A DNA stretch of 64,000 nucleotides, taken from Gordionus sp. m RMFG-2023 (taxonomy: Eukaryota > Nematomorpha > Gordioida > Chordodea > Parachordodidae). Of this stretch, positions 29,570-64,000 are shown one piece after another. The stretch lies in contig NC_088777.1 in NCBI RefSeq assembly GCF_954871325.1, positions 13,121,366-13,185,365 on the forward strand, read 5' to 3'. The notes below the pieces were generated by a model. It did not search any database and was not told the DNA's origin. It saw nothing but the letters and a program-made list of their open reading frames with translations. A program made the translations under genes and the position numbers. Position 1 is the first letter of the stretch, and every line of letters starts with the position of its first letter.

Positions 29570-29655
29570 AAAAAAACTAATCCTTGCTGGATCTGAACCG
29601 ATATGTGTGGTAAGTGATATTATACGCAAACCAACCAAAGCTATTCCAAACCTAT
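29570..29655 (-). repeat. tRNA-like SINE remnant
   Basis: In reverse complement the sequence reads TAGCTTTGGTTGGTTTGCG (A-box-like) and, about 35 nt on, ATCGGTTCAGATCCAGC (B-box-like, GGTTCRANYCC). This spacing and order fit a tRNA-derived SINE head. It does not keep a cloverleaf I can support. Confidence 0.4.
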
Positions 29656-29687
29656 AATTTTTTAATATTGTAAGTTATAACCAGGAG

Positions 29688-29902
29688 TAGTGATGTTATA
29701 TGTATCAATTTAAACCTATTTATAAAAAAGGCTTACTCAATATTTATCATATTAAGCATGTTTCACGATTTATCTCATAGAAGGCACAAAGATTTAGAAA
29801 TTTATTAGCAAAATTTAGAGGTTTAGGTAATATTTTTCTAGCTAAAATATTAAGTTAGCAGTTATAAAAAATGTGCTCAAATTGAGCTGTTTAATGCCAC
29901 TA
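29688..29902. repeat. Degenerate copy of the TAGTGTTGTTAAACGGCTC hAT MITE
   Basis: It starts TAGTGATGTTATATG and ends TGAGCTGTTTAATGCCACTA. Internal GGCTTACTCAATATTTAT, TCATAGAAGGCACAAAG and TAATATTTTTCTAGC match the better copies at 46651 and 63125. The flanks no longer form a clear duplication. Confidence 0.6.
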
Positions 29903-30479
29903 ACTAGAGACGTGGAATGGAAAGTTCTAAACATTTGGGAATGAAACTTGGATGAATTATAGAATGTGAAAGGAATATGATCCAGGTGACATTCTCAGAA
30001 CAGTTCTGGAGTGTTCTATAAAATAATATAAAATTTAATATTATTTTCCCCATAATTATATAATAATGGCTGATTAATAAATATTTTTTTTTTATTATAT
30101 TGCTTTTCATAACAGGAGGCCAAATTGCCATTTATATTTCAGGCCAAAGGTCAGCACTAAAATATTTTTTTAAGAATATTCAAATTTCTTTCTCAAAAAA
30201 ATGTTTAACCAAGTTTCTTCCATAATTTAACATTTTTGACATAGCAACCCTGTTCAGGGGTAAAAAAATTACATACATTAATTCCTGGTGTGATAATGAA
30301 TAACTTATTAATAACAAGATAAACTGAAATATTTGATACTAAGTTATAAATTTTATTAAAAATAGAATTATAATTTAATATATCAAAAAAGGTAGTTTAT
30401 ATGGGAATTGGGATATATCATATATTTTTTTTATGAAAGGATATTTATAGAGTAAAATAGATTTATTATCAGTTAATCA

Positions 30480-31370
30480 TTAAGTTGCAATTATAGGAGG
30501 ACCTAAGTAGGGTTGTGGCTTACACCTATAATCATAAGGACATTCTGTTTCATTCAATATGTAAATTTCTGAGGTTTTATATCTGTCATCTTTAAAATGA
30601 TTTTCATCATAATTTGCATATTGAGAAGTTTTATTATCAGATTTTATTGGTAATTTACATTGTATATTATAATAATGGCAGTCTCTTCCCAAATTTTCAT
30701 TGTAAGGAGGAAATAATATGTCAAGAAAAGCCCCAGGAGAGTCAGAGGTTCTTATCTCATGTAAATTGTGATATAACGGGGAAAGAAGTAAGGCCTCATC
30801 TAAGTGAGATATGTTCAACACAGATTCTAATTTAGCTAAATGTTTAGTGAGAGGTAATTTTATATATAAGTTTTTATCGATATTAAAATGGGTATCAAGT
30901 GAAGGAGATGAAGTTAGATTTTGAAGAATCTCCGGCTTTATGTCCCTTTCAAGAATTGTCAAATTTTTAATAAGAATAGAACCTGATATAACTTTGATTA
31001 GTCCATGCATTCCTGGATGGTCATGAAGGGGTAGATAGGAAAAACTTGGCAATGAAAATACACTTACTGATATTTGTTCATCTTCATATATATTTATAAA
31101 ATTGACGGCTTTACCTGAATTTGGCAATAAGCTATATTTATTTGTATGTAATTCTTTAAAATTAATATCGCTTGCATGTAATTTATTCATTTCTAATCTT
31201 AAATTATTTAAATGAGATTTACAATCAATAGAATGGTTTCTTAAATTTTGATATTTATCAATTTTATCATGAATTAAAGGACACATTTCCATGTGTGTAA
31301 TGGAGGTTTCTCTAGCAATCTTAAGAAGCTGATTTATGAAAGGTAAAGCAAGGTTATTAGAGCATTTCAT
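30480..31370 (-). CDS. ADO: 2-aminoethanethiol (cysteamine) dioxygenase, single exon
   Basis: Non-haem iron thiol dioxygenase of the PCO/ADO family: adds O2 to cysteamine and, in animals, to N-terminal cysteines of target proteins, linking oxygen to protein turnover. The 296-residue uninterrupted frame is close to human ADO (270). Seen: LPLHDHPGMHGLIKVISGS at 113-131 with iron ligands His116 and His118; the third ligand is probably His204 in YHNLHEIRTSD; AFLDILFPPYNENLGRDCHY ends in Cys231, and Cys231/Tyr233 match the pair that can crosslink in human ADO; the C-terminus ends YLGPP. Residues 1-80 are weakly conserved and 131-190 are longer than usual. Single-exon structure is the rule for animal ADO genes. 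A 105-bp MITE lies 89 bp upstream of the start codon. It looks functional. Confidence 0.93.
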   Translation of the reverse strand: MKCSNNLALPFINQLLKIARETSITHMEMCPLIHDKIDKYQNLRNHSIDCKSHLNNLRLEMNKLHASDINFKELHTNKYSLLPNSGKAVNFINIYEDEQISVSVFSLPSFSYLPLHDHPGMHGLIKVISGSILIKNLTILERDIKPEILQNLTSSPSLDTHFNIDKNLYIKLPLTKHLAKLESVLNISHLDEALLLSPLYHNLHEIRTSDSPGAFLDILFPPYNENLGRDCHYYNIQCKLPIKSDNKTSQYANYDENHFKDDRYKTSEIYILNETECPYDYRCKPQPYLGPPIIAT

Positions 31371-31458
31371 CTTATTATTTTATGGGTTAGATTTCTGAAT
31401 TCATTCGAGTTTTTTTAAAATTTGGCATCTGTCAGCTCTCTAGAAGAAATGATGGTTT

Positions 31459-31563
31459 CAGAGTTGTACAAAAGATCTTTGAAGATTTTTGAGCGAGATC
31501 TAGCTCAAAAATTTGAGCAAGATCTTTGAAGATCTTTTTATTTTGAGCAAATGTACAACTCTG
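31459..31563. mobile_element. 105-bp hAT-type MITE in the ADO upstream region
   Basis: Perfect 12-bp inverted ends CAGAGTTGTACA and TGTACAACTCTG are flanked by a perfect 8-bp duplication GATGGTTT (31451-31458 and 31564-31571). The interior repeats AAGATCTTTGAAGAT and is self-complementary (GAGATCTAGCTCAAAAATTTGAGC). Perfect ends and duplication suggest a fairly recent insertion. Confidence 0.9.
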
Positions 31564-31571
31564 GATGGTTT

Positions 31572-34500
31572 AACTAAACTGAAAATGGAATGGACAATGA
31601 CAATTGGAATGGACGAGTAAAAATTAAATTATTCGAATTTATAGTCAACAATTATATTTAAAATTAAAATGGTTTTATTAAAGTAAATTAAGAATTAATT
31701 ATATTAATTGGTTTTTGGTGATTATATTTATTTTATAAAAACTATATAATAATGAATATCTCTATAATTATCAAAATATATATATATGATATAATTTAAA
31801 TGATAAATGATAAGGATTATAAATAATATAATGGATGCTTTACTCACTAATTTGATTCAAATTGAATATATTAAAAATTTAAGTATGTGAAAGAACGAAG
31901 TAAAATGTATAAATACTATCTTACCTAATAATAATAAATATAATTTTAATCACACTTTTTTAAAAATGTTACTCGCTGTAATTTGAAGTGAGTGATTAAT
32001 CTAAACCTGTTAAACTTTGCCTAATTTTTCGTTTACTATAAGTTTTTATTTAATTTATTTTAAATTGATATTGTCTTTATATTAACCAATAGGTATTTAA
32101 CTTAAATTGTATTTATGTGATGGCTACAGTTTTAATGATGATAGAGTAGTTTTATATAAATAATTTGAATCTTGATAAAAGAGCATTAAAAATTTAGTTC
32201 AATAATAGGGGTTGAGCAAATTTTCAAAAATTTGTATTCGGATATAGATATTTTTTAAAATTTTGTATTTGATATGATAAATGAGGGGTTATCTTAAATA
32301 TGTGGTTTGGTCAATATACGAATGAGAATAATTTAATCTATAGTCTAGTTGTTGACAGTATGTATTAATATTATAAGAACTTGGTAAGCGGTAGTATTGA
32401 TTGAGAATATATATTTTATTGTTAACTATTTATATAATCAGAATTCTTTTATATATATTAAAAATTAAAGTTTTTTTATGACAAAGATTTTATTTGTTTG
32501 AATATCATTTTTAATCAAAACAAGTATCGTCAATAAAATAAAATTCAAAGTAATCTTTTCTATAATCTTCAAAAATTTATTTATATATTTAGTCAAATCT
32601 ATTAATCGGTAATATGTTAAATTGACGCCTCAAAATAAAAACATTTAAATGGACATGCAAAATCAAAATATAATATGACATTAACGCCTTTATTAACATT
32701 AATCTTTAAATTGAAATAAAACATTCCAGTTGTTTTACTAAAACTGATTTGATAAATTCTACAGTATTAGGTCTATTACTACCATTTCATAACTTAGTAC
32801 ATTTGGCCAGGGCGGGATAATGAATTGAAATGGTAGGAGAATCCTTAATAGAAATGATAATGAATATGATTATAAATTATAATGTGATTTATAATAAAGT
32901 TATATATTATACTTTTGGATGCTTGAAAAAATTAGAGGCGTTCTTTACATTATGCAGTAATTTTATTATTTGTATTAGTATGTTGATGTTGAGTGACTAG
33001 AAAAAATTCTCCATTTAAAATAATTAAAATTTATAATTATATTCTTCTGTAGGAGAATCATTTTACGAAGATAAAAATATTATTCTATATTCTTCTTCAA
33101 TCATTATTTTAAAATACGTCATAGATCATACATTACCTTAAAATATCTAAATTCGGATTAACTTATTCATTTAAATTCTAAAATAATATCATTTTAAATT
33201 TTAATACTATTAAAATTTACTAATATAATTTTTTTTAAGTACCTGTATCTTTTTGAATACAAAGTAGAATAATAACAGATACTTTTATATAATTTTCTTA
33301 GATACAAGATACTTTTCAAAATTTTAAAAAAGATACATATATAATTTAATATAATATATTTGAATAGCTAACAAGAAGATTAAATAAAAATATCAAAATA
33401 GTTTAACAAAAAATAAGATTACAAAAATAATAAGGTAAATTGAATAAAGATGATTTAATGAGTGTATGATATAAAATTCAATTACTGACAAAATATATAA
33501 TTAAACAGTATTTTAATTGTTAATATTCTTATTATATAACTATATATAATTAATATTTTGTAAATATTATACCACTTTTCAGTTTTAGGAAAAAATTCTT
33601 TTTATTTTTATCTTAGCTTTAACCCTTAGCTGTAATTTTTATGTCTTATTATTTTATAATTATGTTGGAACATGTAATAAAGATATTAAAGATATTTATT
33701 CCTATTATATATATATATATATATTGATTATTATTATACTTATCTTTCTATTCAAACTATTCTTCAATTGTTACATCACTCTTGTTTATTACACTGCCCA
33801 ACCCTGAGTTTATATATTATAATAAAATGATCAATATGTTCTATTGTTGATAAAGAAAAAAGTATAATTAATTAAACGAATATAATAAAAACATTAATTT
33901 ATAATAAAACTAAAACTTTTCCAATATAACAAATTCATATGTATATTCACTTCACATATGGTTGCTTTTTAGTTAAAGCACATATATAATCATTTAAGTC
34001 CAGATTTGTTAAAGAAGTCAAACATAATAGAATCATCTCGTGATTGGGACCATTTTTAAAGTCTGTAATAATATAATTTTACTAATATTTCTTTAATAAC
34101 TCCATAATGTCTCTTGATCTGTCATGTCATCATTTTATATTAAACATTGTGCAATCATTTTATTTTTAGCCGACCTTTGTGTTTAATTTTGGATGAATCT
34201 TTAAAAATTCAATCAATGTGAGCAATTTTTACTTTTAACACAAGAAACAATCATAATCAAATAATTTAAAGATTAGTATAAAATTTATATGAATAATTAT
34301 TTAAATTTTTCATCACATTAAAGGATTTTTAAATTATAATGTTGATAATATGTGTTCTATTTAGTGTCACAAACTTTGCTATTATTAAAAATTTTCTATT
34401 TTGACCAAGTAGGGTTTTGAAATATATCATTTTTGAGATCTCTAGAGGTTCTCATTATCTGACCTGGGGTAAATTTTGAAGTTTATTTTTGATTTTTTGC

Positions 34501-35375
34501 TTGGCACACAGACTTATATCTTAAAATTCCTAAAGGGGCAAGGTGTCAGATTTTTTCTACACAATCTGTTTATTATATCTAACCCATATATATGATATAT
34601 GCTTATTTTTATAAAAATTCCATATAATATAAAAGTAATTTTAAATAATTTTAATCTTGTTTACTTTCCAGTTCTGATTTAGGTCTTGTCTACTTTAATT
34701 TAATCATCTTATCTTATACTTGGTATTTTAATTTGTAAGTGTTTTAAAAAAAGATACAAATGTGAAATGTTAATTAATGTTTAAATGATTGATTATCTGA
34801 TAACAATATTAATACAATTAAAATTTAGGGTATATCAACTTAAATTTAAATGTTTCTTACAATTTTTTAGCCCAACCCAGAATTTGGAACCTGGATAAAT
34901 ACAGCATCTCTTTTAAAATTTCTTAGAACCTTAGCCTATTTAAAAATGGCAGGTTTCTTTTTTTTTACGAATTATAAATATTAAAAAAATAATAGTTTTT
35001 TAAAATATATTTATTTTGCTTCATGCAATAAAATATTTTTTTATATAAAATATTTTGTTTAATTTTTAAAAAAATTAATAGAATATATTTTTTTTAAAAA
35101 CTGATTGGAATTTCTCTTGGGTTAATTCAAATATTCATTTTTATTTTATTTAACTTTATAAATTGGTTTGGTTCATATTTTGTAAATTAAAAATACCTAC
35201 TTTGCCTGCCTAGACATTAAAAGAAAATATTTGGGCTGGACCAAAAAAGAAACAATTCTTAGGACTCCAGAATAACATCAACTATACAAAAATTAAATAT
35301 TTAGGCCTGAGCCCTGTCCTTTATACCAATTTGCTGGGTTTTATTTATTACATCAAATAATTATTTATATTATAC
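31572..35375. other. Intergenic, no supported gene
   Basis: Very AT-rich. A TA microsatellite lies at 33704-33723. Around 33100-33350, TAAAATATCTAAATTCGG and GTACCTGTATCTTTTTGAATAC recur near 47250-47400, indicating an old dispersed repeat. No coding stretch was recognised. Confidence 0.45.
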
Positions 35376-36490
35376 TAGAAGATAGCCCATCAAAAATGAA
35401 GGGGAGAATTTTCTTCTTACTTTTATGATAATTGTTACCTCTTATTCAAAAATAATATCCAATTATTATTCTTTTAATCCCCCCCCTCTTCATGCCAGGT
35501 TTAATCCATTAAAACTAAGTGTAAATACTATGGTTTGGTAAAATTAAATTTAAAACTTTTACTTGATAATACCAATATTATTTGTTAAATATTACTGATC
35601 ATTTATACCTAATATTTAATATTAAAAAAATTCCCAGGCAAAGTACAAAGCCATAATAATTTTGAAAAATTCTTCCAAGCCCAATGAATATAATAATTTT
35701 GGTAGTTGAGCTGAAATAAAATATTTAAATAATCATAATGTTAAAATTACAATCAAAATCAGATTTTCGTGGGCCTAGGTTTTTTGATCAGGCTGAGCCC
35801 AGGCTTGCATAAATTTTTTTTAGGCCAATGTCTGACTCATAGTTAATAATAAAAAAATTCTCAAGCATTCTAGCTCATAATATTTTTGAAAAATTTTTCC
35901 AAGCCCAGCCTAATATAATTTATAAAAATATTTTTCAAACCCAGCTCAACCTATAAAAATTTTATAAAAAAATTTTCCCAAGTCTGGCCAACCCATTGTA
36001 ATTTTCAAAATTTTTTCCCAACCCAGGCAATAGGTAAATCTCTAAATTTTATTCTATTTTATTAAGACTGAGAATGAATACTATTTTTATAAAAATATAT
36101 TTAAATTAGTTGAACCTGAGGGCCATATAAATATTCTGTGTTAAATATTACACCTATGCCTAATATTAAAAAAATCCACAAGCCAGGTCCACGCACTTGG
36201 GAAAATTTTCTCAAAAAGACCATAATAATTTTGATAGTTGAGAACTGAAATAAAATATATAAAAAGTCACAATGCATTTAAAAATACAATCAGAATATGA
36301 AAGTTGCATGGGCCTTGGTATTTGATCAGGCCTGGTCATGTCTCCAAAAGAAATTTTCAGGCCAATTTCTAACCTATATTTAAAATTAAAAAAATTCAGG
36401 AATCTAAGACTATATTAATTTTAAAAAATGTTTCCCAAGCTACTTTCAAGTCCATATTAATTGTGAAAAATATTTTCCAAACCCAGGAAA
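35376..36490. repeat. Dispersed repeat copy 2 (matches 755-2225)
   Basis: It begins TACTAGAAGATAGCCCATCA and continues AAAATGAAGGGGAGAATTTT and TTAATCCATTAAAACTAAGTG, aligning with copy 1 from about 760. It is followed by the degenerate 'cccaagcccagcc' ~60-bp array, without the MITE that interrupts copy 1. Confidence 0.6.
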
Positions 36491-37059
36491 ACCCAGAATA
36501 ATTTATTTTTTCCTTGGATTCAGAAAAATAGGTGTGATGTAGGGGTTTATAAGAATTAAATCTGTCTAATATGTATATATTTTTTTTGCCATTTATATTA
36601 TTGGGAAAATTTTTCAAAATTAGGATCAAATGAAGTGGAAATATCTGATTTACCTATCATTCTACTGGTTAGCTCCTGCCTGGTATTTATATGAAAACCA
36701 TGAATACATATTAAAGTACCATGCTAAAAATATGTTCATTCTAATTTAAATTTTAAACAAACCACCACCCTTCCAAATGATTTATTACTTAGTTACAAAA
36801 TATAAATTTAAGACATTGTTATTAAATTACAATAGAAAAAATAAAAAGATATTCAAGTTAACAAATAATAGGAGGTTAACTTTAATCATAGTCAAATTAT
36901 ATATAAGTTAAGTTAAACAAAAAAGTTATACATTTAATCAAAAATGTTATAATAAGTTATTACCTAATTAAGAGATATAAAGTTGTATAAAATTCAATGT
37001 GGAATGGATCCTTCTTAAGGGTTTTAACATAAAACTCTCATCTGCAAGTATAAATTTTT

Positions 37060-37260
37060 ACATTATAAAATACAAATGAATAAAAATTTATTTTAAAAGA
37101 CTTTTTAATTGTACACATAAATTAAAATTACTAAATATATACTTTATTAACATATTTTATAAGAATAATGGAAAATTTTAGAATAACCCTATATAAATAT
37201 AAATTTTTTTCTGATTCATCCCTCATCAAATCAAAGAGAAAATTCTGATTCCCCATATAA
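37060..37260. repeat. Right arm of the foldback family
   Basis: AAATGAATAAAAATTTA, AATTGTACACATAAATTAAA, GGAAAATTTTAGAATAACCC and AGAGAAAATTCTGATTCCCC follow the same order as the right arm at 26098-26233 plus 27040-27120. Confidence 0.6.
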
Positions 37261-37384
37261 TGGTTTAAATTTTAAATTATACATAAATTCAATAATTAAA
37301 AAAGTATTTAAATAAATCTCGTACTCTTTGTATCATATCTATTTGATTAATTGTCAGATTAAGAAAAAAATATTTTACCAGATT

Positions 37385-37485
37385 AAGAAAAAAAAACATT
37401 TGACAGGGTTTGAACCCAAGTCCAATAATTCATCTAGATTTGTAAACAAAGTTCTTGCCCGATTGGAAAATTAATGATTTTTTGA
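37385..37485 (-). repeat. tRNA-like SINE remnant
   Basis: In reverse complement AATCGGGCAAGAACTTTG resembles an A box and GGACTTGGGTTCAAACCCTG a B box/T arm, 40-45 nt apart. A T-rich tract follows. This is a probable tRNA-derived SINE head. Confidence 0.4.
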
Positions 37486-38137
37486 ATATATATTATAAAG
37501 TGTGATATGAAAAGTGTGACATGATTTTGTGACAAGGCATTTATATATATTATAGATAGATAATCAGCTGTCAGTCATTACTATCAGATAAATAATAATT
37601 TATTTTCTTTTTTGTTTGATTTTTGAATATTCAACTGAATATTACAAAATTTAAATAACAAAATAATTTCATTTATTTTTTATATCCTCTTTTAAAAATT
37701 TTGTAGCTTGTTTATAATTTGCTTTAATAAAAATTTACATGGATTTAAAATTTGTAACAAGATATGAGATTTATTTTATTCTTTTAAGATTTTTTTACAT
37801 CGTTTAAGCTCTTGTTAAATTTATTAGAAGTTGACCCAGTCATAAAGGTCTTGTTAATATTCTATTACGTTTTTTGGCCAAGCCCATAATTATCTTTGAA
37901 CTAAGTTGTCAGACCCACCCCATGATAATTATTTTTGAAGGAAACAACATAAATTTTCCTAATTATTATCACATTTAAAAAAATCACACTTTGACTTGGT
38001 CTGTAAAAAAATTTTTAACATTATCTGGCTCAACTTAAAAAAAATTTGTGGCATGGTTTGAGTCTGAATAATGATCCATATGCATTACAAATTTATTTAT
38101 ATTTTAAAAAATATAATCCTACAAACAAGAAATAAAA

Positions 38138-62477
<24,340 letters not shown>

Positions 62478-62639
62478 GTAATATAATAATCAATTATTCA
62501 AACATGATAACCGAATGCCTTTACTAGATACCTACTGAACTGATTTATTTTAAAATCCGGTCTCATATCAGATTTTGTATTTTAAAGACTAATATAAGTG
62601 GTAATTATTGCTTTCGTCTTCTTAGGATCCTTTTCTAGG

Positions 62640-63870
62640 CTTACCTGGGTAAGCTTTTTCCCTTCTAATCCCGCTTCTCCATTTTCCATGGTGAGGGGCA
62701 CCGCCACTGGTTAAACCTAGCCGCTGCAATCAGCTTGTTTTTGATCGTCGTTTGGATTTTGTTCTTATACTTCTCACCAACATATCAATTCAATCGTCCT
62801 TTGCATTTAACACCCAAACCATCTTAGTATGATGTCACGACATCACCTATTCCCTTAATACCAATCCTCTCATTTGCATGTTCATCTCTCTGTGAGATAT
62901 CCCACATCTCTAACCATTCTAATCCGTTCTTTCTAACTTGCTCACGTCTTATTGCCATACATCATACAATTTCTCACAAAGCTTGCATTATCTTCCAGTC
63001 ATTTCTTATTTTTGTCACTATTGCCAAGTCAACGCCTCTATTGGCGTTAAGTTTATTACATGGTAAAACTTCTTAATTTTTTGCAAACTTGTTTCATTTT
63101 CGTTATAAAATTCATTATTATTAGTAATGTTGTTAAACGTATCTTTTTGAGCCGATTTTTGAAAACGGCTAACTCAATATTCCATCCATAAAAATATTAC
63201 GCAAGCCTAAAGATTTTGCTCATAGAAGGAACAAAGGTCTAGACATAATATTAACAAAATCTCGAGGCTTAGGCATAATTTTTCTGGCTATAATTGAGCT
63301 AGCCGTTTTAAAAATAGGCTCAAAATGAGCCGTTTAACAACACTAATTATTAGCATCATCTTGCACACTCTTTCACACACTTTTTACAAACAAATCTCAC
63401 GTTTGCATTTATACTTATTGTGAACCCATTTTCGACAGCAAATACGATGAAGTTTCTAGTTACACCTTTCTCATATACACCAGATGTCCACATCCTTGTC
63501 TCCCTCTGAACCTATCCCATCATACAACACCTTTGTCCTTCCTTTATTAAAGGCTTAAGATGGATTCCGGATATAGCCCTACCTTTACCTTAAACAATCC
63601 CCTTGTTCGAACCATCGTATATCACCATTATGGCAGTTATTAACCATTTGTCCACGTCTGATTTATTAAGTGCTCCCTTTGTGGCCTTTCGCGGCACAAT
63701 TGAACTGCATGTCATTCAATTCCATTTGGTCTCTAATTCTCTTCTCTAATGCTCGAAAACTTTCATTGCCTGTTACAAAAATTTATTGTTCTACATTGAT
63801 CCACAGTCTAGAGGATTACTCTTTCCTTTATATATTATCACTCTTTTCCACCAGTTTTTATTGATGGAGA
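62640..63870 (-). pseudogene. RTE-like LINE reverse transcriptase remnant, minus strand
   Basis: In reverse complement, from 63770 downward, fragments read QMELNDMQF-like (from the diverged ETKWN-MTCSSI frame), DVDKWLITAIMVIYDGSNKG and, further on, ETRMWTSGVYEKGV. Near 62830 the sequence gives ILRWFG, the start of the RWFGHVxR motif near the C-terminus of RTE-type ORF2. Many frames are broken. The block is GC-richer than its surroundings. It is interrupted at 63125-63345 by a hAT MITE. Ends are approximate. Confidence 0.6.
63125..63345. mobile_element. TAGTGTTGTTAAACGGCTC hAT MITE copy inside a LINE
   Basis: It starts TAATGTTGTTAAACG and ends AAAATGAGCCGTTTAACAACACTA. The perfect 8-bp duplication ATTATTAG lies at 63117-63124 and 63346-63353. 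It is inserted in the LINE remnant at 62640-63870, so it is younger than that LINE. Confidence 0.9.
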
Positions 63871-64000
63871 AAAGGGAAGTGTTGGAATTTATTAATGTAA
63901 ATTTTGCTCATAACACATTTTTTTACTTCATATAGTAGCAGACTAATGGATTATAATATAAACTGTATAAGAATGATAAATGCTCGAGCAGAAAATATTT

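Noticed and set aside
30614-30835. 73-codon plus-strand open frame
   Set aside because: Antisense to the ADO coding sequence, which has all catalytic residues.

Overview
The window is nuclear DNA of an intron-containing, very AT-rich invertebrate animal. The coding exons are clearly more GC-rich than their surroundings. All splice sites used below are GT-AG, and introns range from 43 nt to about 7.8 kb. The protein families present (ribosomal protein S15, type II phosphatidylinositol 4-kinase, cysteamine dioxygenase, cytosolic purine 5'-nucleotidase II) and the transposons (hAT, piggyBac, RTE-like LINE) are broadly metazoan. I cannot name the species; a mix of 40-50 nt introns and huge introns is seen in flatworms and some other invertebrates, but that is only suggestive.

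Layout. 1-5 kb: decayed foldback and hAT-type repeats, no gene. 5.0-5.9 kb, minus strand: a complete RPS15 gene whose first coding exon is just the ATG. 6.8-9.1 kb: a dead hAT transposase. 9.2-11.8 kb: a duplicated ~330-bp block and one exon-like orphan segment. 12.3-27.9 kb, plus strand: an eight-exon type II PI 4-kinase whose introns hold a 2.8-kb LTR element nested in a hAT MITE, an internally deleted piggyBac, and an internally deleted hAT nested in a foldback repeat. 30.5-31.4 kb, minus strand: a single-exon 2-aminoethanethiol dioxygenase (ADO) with a 105-bp MITE just upstream. 31.6-38 kb: repeats. 38.1-62.5 kb, plus strand: fifteen exons of a cytosolic purine 5'-nucleotidase (NT5C2 type); its C-terminal ~100 residues must lie beyond the window. 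Its large introns carry several copies of one hAT MITE family, two copies of an inverted-repeat element with an internal minisatellite, a 2.6-kb long-terminal-inverted-repeat transposon with an unplaced transposase-like domain, and a long-TIR piggyBac nested inside a pogo-like element. 62.6-63.9 kb: an RTE-like LINE remnant split by a MITE.

The four host genes act in unrelated pathways (translation, phosphoinositide signalling on Golgi/endosomes, thiol oxidation/oxygen sensing, nucleotide pools), so the neighbourhood does not look like a functional cluster. Most of the interest lies in the layered transposon history. No rRNA, canonical tRNA or CRISPR array was seen.
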